DNA from: Candidatus Pseudobacter hemicellulosilyticus
GTDB taxonomy: Bacteria > Bacteroidota > Bacteroidia > Chitinophagales > Chitinophagaceae
Assembly (NCBI GenBank): GCA_029202545.1
Contig: CP119311.1
Coordinates: 930,001-994,000 of the forward strand
Direction of reading: 5' to 3'
DNA: 64,000 nucleotides
Part shown: piece by piece, positions 59,618 through 64,000 of the stretch
Numbering within the stretch: position 1 is the first letter of the stretch
Layout: each line of letters begins with the position of its first letter
Translations under genes and position numbers: made by a program
The notes under the pieces: generated by a model
Told to the model about the DNA's origin: nothing
What the model saw: the letters and a program-made list of their open reading frames with translations, nothing else
Databases searched by the model: none

Positions 59618-59998
59618 CTATTTCACCGCAATTACGCTGATCTCCACATTCACGCTCTTCGGCAGGGTCTTTACCGCTACTGTTTCGCGGGCAGGGAAAT
59701 CCGCCGTGAAGTATTTCCCATACACTTCGTTCACAACGGGAAACAGGGACATATCACTGAGAAAGATACTTGTCTTTACAACATTGTCAAACGCCATGCC
59801 GGCAGCAGCCAGGACAGCCCGGAGATTGCTCATCACCTGCTCCGTTTCAGTGACGGTGTCCGTGGTGACCAGGTCGCCGGTGGCCGGGTTGATAGCTATC
59901 TGGCCGGATACAAAGAGGAAATTACCAGCCTGCACAGCCTGGCTATAGGGTCCGATGGGCGCCGGCGCATCCGGCGTATTGATGATCTTTTTTTCCAT
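59618..59998 (-). CDS. ridA: RidA-family enamine/imine deaminase
   Basis: A 126-residue RidA (YjgF/YER057c/UK114) protein that hydrolyses reactive 2-aminoacrylate-type enamines. The typical start (TPDAPAPIGPYSQAV), SGQIAINPATGDLV, and the C-terminal PARETVAVKTLPKSVNVEIS with the conserved Arg and Glu are present. The ATG at 59998 is 4 nt from a perfect -7 element. It is convergent with kbl. Confidence 0.95.
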   Translation of the reverse strand: MEKKIINTPDAPAPIGPYSQAVQAGNFLFVSGQIAINPATGDLVTTDTVTETEQVMSNLRAVLAAAGMAFDNVVKTSIFLSDMSLFPVVNEVYGKYFTADFPARETVAVKTLPKSVNVEISVIAVK

Positions 59999-60002
59999 GG
60001 GC

Positions 60003-60010
60003 CAAATGTA
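60003..60010 (-). promoter_or_regulatory. -7 element of ridA, 4 nt before its start codon
   Basis: The minus strand reads TACATTTG, then GCCC, then ATG. The usual start point would give a leaderless mRNA. Confidence 0.55.
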
Positions 60011-60072
60011 TTAAAAATCCTCCGGCCGCCTATTTCGGCCAAAAAGGTTTTCTTTGCAGCAAAATAGCCCTC

Positions 60073-60708
60073 ATGACTATTGCTTTACTGGCCAATGAAG
60101 TGTTGAAACAGGAATGGTTGTCCAAAGGCGTCCCGGACACCGTGCAATGCATCTGGACTGATTCCGTCAGCGCCCTCACTATGCTGGACGCCGACCTGTA
60201 CGTAGACCTGCTTTTCCACCCGGATCCGGAAAGGATGGAACAGCTACGGCAAATGGACCGCCAGCCCCTGCTGGTAAACGCCGTTACCCAGACCTGCGCC
60301 GGACTGGGCAACCACTTTATCCGCATCAATGGATGGCCTACCCTGCTGAAACGACCGGTAACAGAAATCACCTTACCTCCATCTGTCAGCGAAAACAGCA
60401 TACAACCTCTTTTTGAACAACTCGGCTGGCGCTACCAGCTGACACCCGATATACCGGGCATGATCACCCCACGCATACTGGCCATGATCATCAATGAAGC
60501 TTTTTACACTTTTGGCGATGGGGTCAGCAGCAAAGAAGAAATTGATATTGCCATGAAACTGGGCACCAATTATCCCATGGGCCCTTTTGAATGGAGCGAA
60601 CTGCTGGGCCTTCACCGTATTGGCGAACTGCTGGAAACCCTGCGCCTTACCGACCCGCGTTATTCGCCGGCGCCGGCCCTGCAACAGGCACTGGCGTTGA
60701 GCCATTAA
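60073..60708 (+). CDS. 3-hydroxyacyl-CoA dehydrogenase-like protein without a visible nucleotide-binding loop
   Basis: The C-terminal half matches the 3-hydroxyacyl-CoA dehydrogenase C-terminal domain (PGMITPRILAMIINEAFYTF, GTNYPMGPFEWSELLGLHRI). The N-terminal 110 residues have strand-helix character (TIALLANEVLKQEWL, ADLYVDLLFHPDPERM) but no GxGxxG, so NAD binding is doubtful. The protein is 211 residues, against about 280-300 for full dehydrogenases. It could be a degenerate enzyme or one with another role. It lies 15 nt before tsaB. Confidence 0.8.
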   Translation: MTIALLANEVLKQEWLSKGVPDTVQCIWTDSVSALTMLDADLYVDLLFHPDPERMEQLRQMDRQPLLVNAVTQTCAGLGNHFIRINGWPTLLKRPVTEITLPPSVSENSIQPLFEQLGWRYQLTPDIPGMITPRILAMIINEAFYTFGDGVSSKEEIDIAMKLGTNYPMGPFEWSELLGLHRIGELLETLRLTDPRYSPAPALQQALALSH

Positions 60709-60723
60709 TATTTTTTTCCTACT

Positions 60724-61419
60724 ATGGCACTACTCTTAAACATAGATACCGCTACCGGCACCGCCAGCCTCTGCCTCTCCCTCGATGGCAAAGTGCTGGG
60801 TGCAACTGAAAATGAATCCCAGAAAGACCATGCAGCCTGGATCCAGCCTGCTATACAGGAACTGCTGGCCCAACATCATTATACCCTCCCGCAACTGCAG
60901 GCCATTGCCCTTAGCGCCGGCCCCGGCTCCTATACCGGACTGCGCGTGGGAATGGCTACCGCCAAAGGACTTTGCTTTGCCCTCCAGATCCCGCTCATTA
61001 CAGAGAATACTTTGAAAGTCATCGCCAACGCAACGCGCGAACAGGTTTTATTGTCAGGCAACGGAACGGCGGATGCCGGTCTGTTGTTATGCCCAATGAT
61101 TGACGCGCGGCGAATGGAAGTGTTCACAGCAGTCTACGACCAGCAGTTAAACATCGTTTTAGCACCCGCAGCAATGATTCTCGACAACATATCTTTTAAC
61201 AAAGAATTAGTAAATAATAGTATACTTTTTACCGGAAATGGCAGCACTAAGTGGAAACACGTATGCGATCATCCCAATGCCCGTTTTGCAGAAGTGAAAC
61301 ATACAGCCGTACACCTGGCGCCGCTTGCCGAGCAATCATTTTTACAGGAGAATTTCGCCGATCTCGCGTATGAAGAGCCTTTTTACCTGAAAGAATTTTA
61401 TTCTTATATGAAAAAATAA
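60724..61419 (+). CDS. tsaB: tRNA N6-threonylcarbamoyladenosine biosynthesis protein TsaB
   Basis: ASKHA-fold subunit of the TsaBDE complex that makes t6A37 on ANN-decoding tRNAs. The 231 residues start with LLNIDTATGTASLCLSL and contain QKDHAAWIQPAIQELL, LSAGPGSYTGLRVGMATAKG and PMIDARRMEVFTAVYD, all family signatures. It lacks the metal His residues of TsaD, as expected. The upstream 3-HAD-like gene is 15 nt away, so they share a transcript. Confidence 0.96.
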   Translation: MALLLNIDTATGTASLCLSLDGKVLGATENESQKDHAAWIQPAIQELLAQHHYTLPQLQAIALSAGPGSYTGLRVGMATAKGLCFALQIPLITENTLKVIANATREQVLLSGNGTADAGLLLCPMIDARRMEVFTAVYDQQLNIVLAPAAMILDNISFNKELVNNSILFTGNGSTKWKHVCDHPNARFAEVKHTAVHLAPLAEQSFLQENFADLAYEEPFYLKEFYSYMKK

Positions 61420-61469
61420 CCAACTGAAACTTTTATCGCCCATTCATTTTAGATGGTAATTTTTTCTTG

Positions 61470-61477
61470 TAAATTTG
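61470..61477 (+). promoter_or_regulatory. -7 element of the winged-helix regulator gene
   Basis: TAAATTTG matches TAnnTTTG and lies 44 nt before the ATG at 61522. Confidence 0.5.
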
Positions 61478-61521
61478 ACACTCGCTTATCCTATCTAATA
61501 CTAAAAAGCTCTGATGTGCAC

Positions 61522-61869
61522 ATGAACGTAACAAGTAATTACTCCATGGTGCTGAACGCAGATGGTGTACAAGGTGATTCTGTTAAGGTTGATTTCCTAA
61601 ACCTGAAAAAGGCAGCAATGATCCTACGTGCCTTGAATCACAAACTGCGGCAGCAAATCCTAAAGCTCATTGATGAGCACAAACGCCTCACCGTAACAGA
61701 AATCTATGTACGCCTGCGATTGGAGCAATCAGTCGCCTCCCAACACCTGGCTATCTTAAGAAGGGCAGGCATTGTCAAAACAGAAAGGGACGGAAAATTC
61801 ATTTATTATTCCGTCAACAGTGCACGCGTAGCACATATCATGCAATGCGTGGAAGACCTCAATACCTGA
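61522..61869 (+). CDS. ArsR-type winged-helix transcriptional regulator
   Basis: A 115-residue helix-turn-helix protein with the ArsR core: AAMILRALNHKLRQQILKLI, LTVTEIYVRLRLEQSVASQH, LAILRRAGIVKTERDGKFIY and YSVNSARVAHIMQCVEDL. The DNA-recognition helix is around VASQHLAILRRAG. Only one Cys is present (QCVEDL), so the two-Cys sulfide/persulfide switch of BigR/SqrR is not evident, nor a classic metal site. It precedes a persulfide-dioxygenase-like gene, which it may control. The ATG at 61522 is preferred to an upstream frame that overlaps the -7 element. Confidence 0.9.
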   Translation: MNVTSNYSMVLNADGVQGDSVKVDFLNLKKAAMILRALNHKLRQQILKLIDEHKRLTVTEIYVRLRLEQSVASQHLAILRRAGIVKTERDGKFIYYSVNSARVAHIMQCVEDLNT

Positions 61870-61953
61870 ACACCGAAAGCGTATTAATTTCTGACTATCA
61901 GGCACTAAGCAGAAGGCGGATATCCTCCCCTTCTGCTTTTGCTTTATATAAGC

Positions 61954-61961
61954 TACCTTTG
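61954..61961 (+). promoter_or_regulatory. -7 element of the MBL-rhodanese gene
   Basis: TACCTTTG matches TAnnTTTG and lies 28 nt before the ATG. The gene therefore seems to have its own promoter despite the regulator gene just upstream. Confidence 0.6.
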
Positions 61962-61989
61962 CAACAAATCAATTATAAATCATTAGTGT

Positions 61990-63396
61990 ATGTTTATTAA
62001 GCAATTATATACTGGTTGTTTAAGTGAGGCCGCTTATTATGTAGAAAGTGAAGGCCAGGCAGCCATCATTGATCCCCTCCGGGATATTGATGCCTATCTG
62101 CAGCTGGCCACTGAAAGGAAAGCTACTATCCGCTATATTTTTGAAACCCATTTCCATGCTGATTTCGTAAGCGGGCACCTGGACCTCCAGAAGGCAACCG
62201 GCGCGCCCATTGTTTACGGTCCCAACACTGAAACCGGTTTTCCTATCCACCTGGCTAAAGACGGTGAGCAGTTCACCCTGGGCTCCCTGAGCATTGAGGT
62301 CCTGCATACCCCCGGCCATACCCTGGAATCCACCTGCTACCTGCTCCGTGATGAAACAGGACAACCATATGCCGTATTCACCGGCGACACCCTTTTTGTA
62401 GGAGATGTAGGCCGGCCTGACCTGAGCAGCGGCAACCTGGCCAAGGAAGACCTGGCCTCCCTGCTCTATGATTCCCTTACCCAAAAGATTGCCACCCTGC
62501 CTGACCAGGTGATCGTTTATCCCGCTCACGGCGCCGGCAGCAGCTGCGGCAAGAACCTGGGCCCGGAAACGCACAGCACTATTGGCGAGCAGAAAGAGAC
62601 TAACTATGCCCTGCAACCGCAATCCAGGGAAGATTTTATCAAAGCCGTTACCGACGGGCTCTCTATGCCCCCGCAATATTTCCCTATCAATGCCCGTATC
62701 AATAAAGAAGGATACGATAGCCTGGATGAGATCCTTTCCAAAGGTCTGCAGCCACTGTCCGTAGACGCTTTTAAAACACTGGCCGCCAGCGAGAACACCA
62801 TCATCCTGGATACCCGCAAGGCTGCCGATTTCACCCTCGGATTTGTTCCCCTCTCCATCAGCATCGGCCTGGAAGGCAGGTTTGCAGAATGGGCCGGCAG
62901 CCTGCTGCCCTTCGACAAGCCCATTATCCTCGTCACTGAACCCGGCAAGGAAAGGGAAACCGTAGTACGCCTGGCAAGGGTTGGCTTCTCCAAAATAGAA
63001 GGTTACCTGGACGGAGGACTTGCCGCCTGGAAAAATGCCGGCGAGCAGATAGATATGATCATTGACGTGGAAGCCGATGAACTGGCTATGGACCTCCCCT
63101 TCGATAAGCACCTGGTAGTAGTGGACGTTCGCCGCGAAACAGAATTTGCCGACGGACATGTACGGGGCGCCCTCAACCTGCCCCTCACTGAAATGACCCA
63201 CCCCGGCAACCTGGCCAATTTTGATGAGAACCAGAACCTGTATGTGCATTGCGCAGGCGGCTATCGCAGTGTGATTGCTTCCTCTCTCCTGAAAAGACAG
63301 GGCATCCACAACCTCCGCAACGTAGTAGGCGGCTGGGGCATTATCAAAGACCAGAAAGGCATTGAAATAGTCAAGGAGAATAGTGTTTTGAATTAA
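61990..63396 (+). CDS. Persulfide-dioxygenase-like metallo-hydrolase with two rhodanese domains
   Basis: A 468-residue protein of three domains. The N-terminal 240 residues are a metallo-beta-lactamase fold of the ETHE1/persulfide dioxygenase type: ETHFHADFVSGHLDL (about 52-66), HTPGHTLESTCYLL and FTGDTLFVGDVGRPDL give the metal ligands. Two rhodanese domains follow (about 255-355 and 365-465). The second has an active-site Cys421 in YVHCAGGYRS; the first has no Cys at that place (ILVTEPGKERET), so it is likely a structural copy. The protein should oxidise glutathione persulfide or similar and move sulfane sulfur. Both the regulator upstream and its own promoter fit a sulfur-stress role. Confidence 0.93.
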   Translation: MFIKQLYTGCLSEAAYYVESEGQAAIIDPLRDIDAYLQLATERKATIRYIFETHFHADFVSGHLDLQKATGAPIVYGPNTETGFPIHLAKDGEQFTLGSLSIEVLHTPGHTLESTCYLLRDETGQPYAVFTGDTLFVGDVGRPDLSSGNLAKEDLASLLYDSLTQKIATLPDQVIVYPAHGAGSSCGKNLGPETHSTIGEQKETNYALQPQSREDFIKAVTDGLSMPPQYFPINARINKEGYDSLDEILSKGLQPLSVDAFKTLAASENTIILDTRKAADFTLGFVPLSISIGLEGRFAEWAGSLLPFDKPIILVTEPGKERETVVRLARVGFSKIEGYLDGGLAAWKNAGEQIDMIIDVEADELAMDLPFDKHLVVVDVRRETEFADGHVRGALNLPLTEMTHPGNLANFDENQNLYVHCAGGYRSVIASSLLKRQGIHNLRNVVGGWGIIKDQKGIEIVKENSVLN

Positions 63397-63397
63397 C

Positions 63398-63417
63398 CTA
63401 CCGTGTTTTCACGGTAG
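63398..63417 (+). terminator. Hairpin after the MBL-rhodanese gene
   Basis: CTACCGTG (63398-63405) pairs perfectly with CACGGTAG (63410-63417) over TTTT. No T-run follows, so termination is likely but not certain. Confidence 0.55.
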
Positions 63418-63460
63418 CAGAATCCTGCAAAACACCATTGCAGGCCCTAAAGGGGGGCTG

Positions 63461-63468
63461 TAGGTTTG
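63461..63468 (+). promoter_or_regulatory. -7 element that decides the start of the next gene
   Basis: TAGGTTTG matches TAnnTTTG, with a possible -33 ATTG about 20 nt upstream (63437-63440). The in-frame TTG at 63466 lies inside it, so the ATG at 63484 is the likely start. Confidence 0.6.
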
Positions 63469-63483
63469 ACCAAAATTACTCCT

Positions 63484-63798
63484 ATGGCTTATATCACTTT
63501 TTCCTTAGGCAACAAATTTCGTGCAGAAGGCAAATCTGCCAACCTGGTCCTGTCGTTCAACAAAGAGACTCAACAACTGACCATCACCAGCACACAGGTG
63601 ATCGATTTCAGTGAAAGACAATACAAGATCTCTGAGGAACCCGAGGAACCAACCGAACACGGCATGGTCTGCCTGCAACTGGATACCAATATCCAGGATG
63701 ATGCACCCGTCATTGACGTGGTTTCCGTGGATACCAAAACCTTTTATGTCCAGCCGCAGGTCAAGGTATCCGGCAGAAAAAGAGATAACGGCCGTTAA
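63484..63798 (+). CDS. Small soluble protein, unknown
   Basis: A 104-residue protein, MAYITFSLGNKFRAEG at the start, mostly beta strands with charged loops (LVLSFNKETQQLTITSTQVI, PVIDVVSVDTKTFYV) and an Arg/Lys-rich end (SGRKRDNGR). No signal or membrane segment and no family recognised. Its stop codon overlaps that of a convergent gene on the minus strand. Confidence 0.6.
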   Translation: MAYITFSLGNKFRAEGKSANLVLSFNKETQQLTITSTQVIDFSERQYKISEEPEEPTEHGMVCLQLDTNIQDDAPVIDVVSVDTKTFYVQPQVKVSGRKRDNGR

Positions 63799-64000
63799 CC
63801 CTGCCGGATGGCCTGGTAGCAACGTAAAAAGTCAAGCCAGCCACACACTTCATTTATGCGCAGGTAATACTGGCTGTGCCGGTCAAAGAATACCGGATAC
63901 ACGGCATCATCCAGTACAAAGAATTTATCAAAATCCTGCGGATACAGTACACCCAGTCCAGACGGACTGGGTTTTTTATGCCGGTACCCTTCTCCTATAT
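63795..64000 (-). CDS. C-terminal end of an unknown protein (partial)
   Basis: An open minus-strand frame from the right edge ends in TAA at 63797-63795, giving about 67 residues. They include PSGLGVLYPQDFDKFFVLDD and the end FLRCYQAIRQG. Aromatic and acidic residues are frequent (YPVFFDRHSQYYLRINEV). No domain is recognised. The N-terminus is outside the window. Confidence 0.5.
   Translation of the reverse strand, partial: IGEGYRHKKPSPSGLGVLYPQDFDKFFVLDDAVYPVFFDRHSQYYLRINEVCGWLDFLRCYQAIRQG

Noticed and set aside
59452..59640. 62-residue ORF after kbl
   Set aside because: It crosses the long palindrome and the ridA end; no domain or promoter.
1..64000. tRNA, rRNA, CRISPR arrays, integrases or prophage genes
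   Set aside because: Intergenic gaps were read for cloverleaf arms, regular repeats and phage motifs; none was convincing. A covariance-model scan could not be run.

Overview
The window reads as chromosomal DNA of a Bacteroidota bacterium, most likely family Chitinophagaceae (inference from gene families; no 16S is present). The signs are: promoters with the Bacteroidota -7 element TAnnTTTG and few Shine-Dalgarno sites; gliding-type GldA; the long Bacteroidota form of IspG; Bat (aerotolerance) proteins; ECF sigma factors next to anti-sigma and outer-membrane proteins; DUF4251 and DUF6814 proteins; and an HD-PycTM protein. Nearly all of the window is core or lineage-typical sequence. No rRNA, tRNA, CRISPR array, insertion sequence or prophage was seen.

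Layout. 0-6.2 kb: end of an unknown basic protein, an HMA-like protein, dGTPase, a DEAD-box helicase with an RGG tail, a DJ-1/PfpI protein and a secreted tail-fibre-like protein. 6.2-15.8 kb: fused isobutyryl-CoA mutase IcmF, an amidohydrolase, a deletion scar that leaves only the C-terminus of a TonB-dependent receptor, periplasmic trehalase, a class D beta-lactamase-like lipoprotein and BatB-BatC. 15.8-25.8 kb: ispG, pheS, an arginase-fold protein, a PBP4-type carboxypeptidase, an ECF sigma factor with an unusual membrane-anchor/barrel partner, and mutL. 25.9-38.5 kb: a NagZ-AmpC-like fusion enzyme, a small AT-rich zeta-toxin-like module, KorA, an HD-PycTM protein, and a lipoprotein followed by a metallophosphoesterase/BamA-like giant. 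38.8-48.7 kb: a GAF-like orphan, nth, divIC, eno, gldA and a SulP-carbonic anhydrase-carbonic anhydrase cluster. 48.8-58 kb: an MHS transporter, acs, an L,D-transpeptidase, a second ECF/anti-sigma/OMP cassette and an Rpn-family nuclease. 58-64 kb: kbl, ridA, a 3-hydroxyacyl-CoA dehydrogenase-like protein, tsaB, an ArsR-type regulator and a persulfide-dioxygenase-like protein with two rhodanese domains.

How the genes fit together. Acyl-CoA and acetate metabolism recurs (IcmF, KorA, Acs, Kbl, a 3-HAD-like protein). So does peptidoglycan turnover (NagZ-AmpC fusion, PBP4, YkuD, DivIC) and envelope sensing by two ECF cassettes. The items most worth a second look are the 1214-residue phosphoesterase/kinase-like/BamA fusion, the ECF partner whose topology would need to cross both membranes, the HD-PycTM protein without a cyclase, the TonB-receptor deletion scar, and several genes whose -7 element lies only 4-5 nt before the start codon, which suggests leaderless mRNAs.
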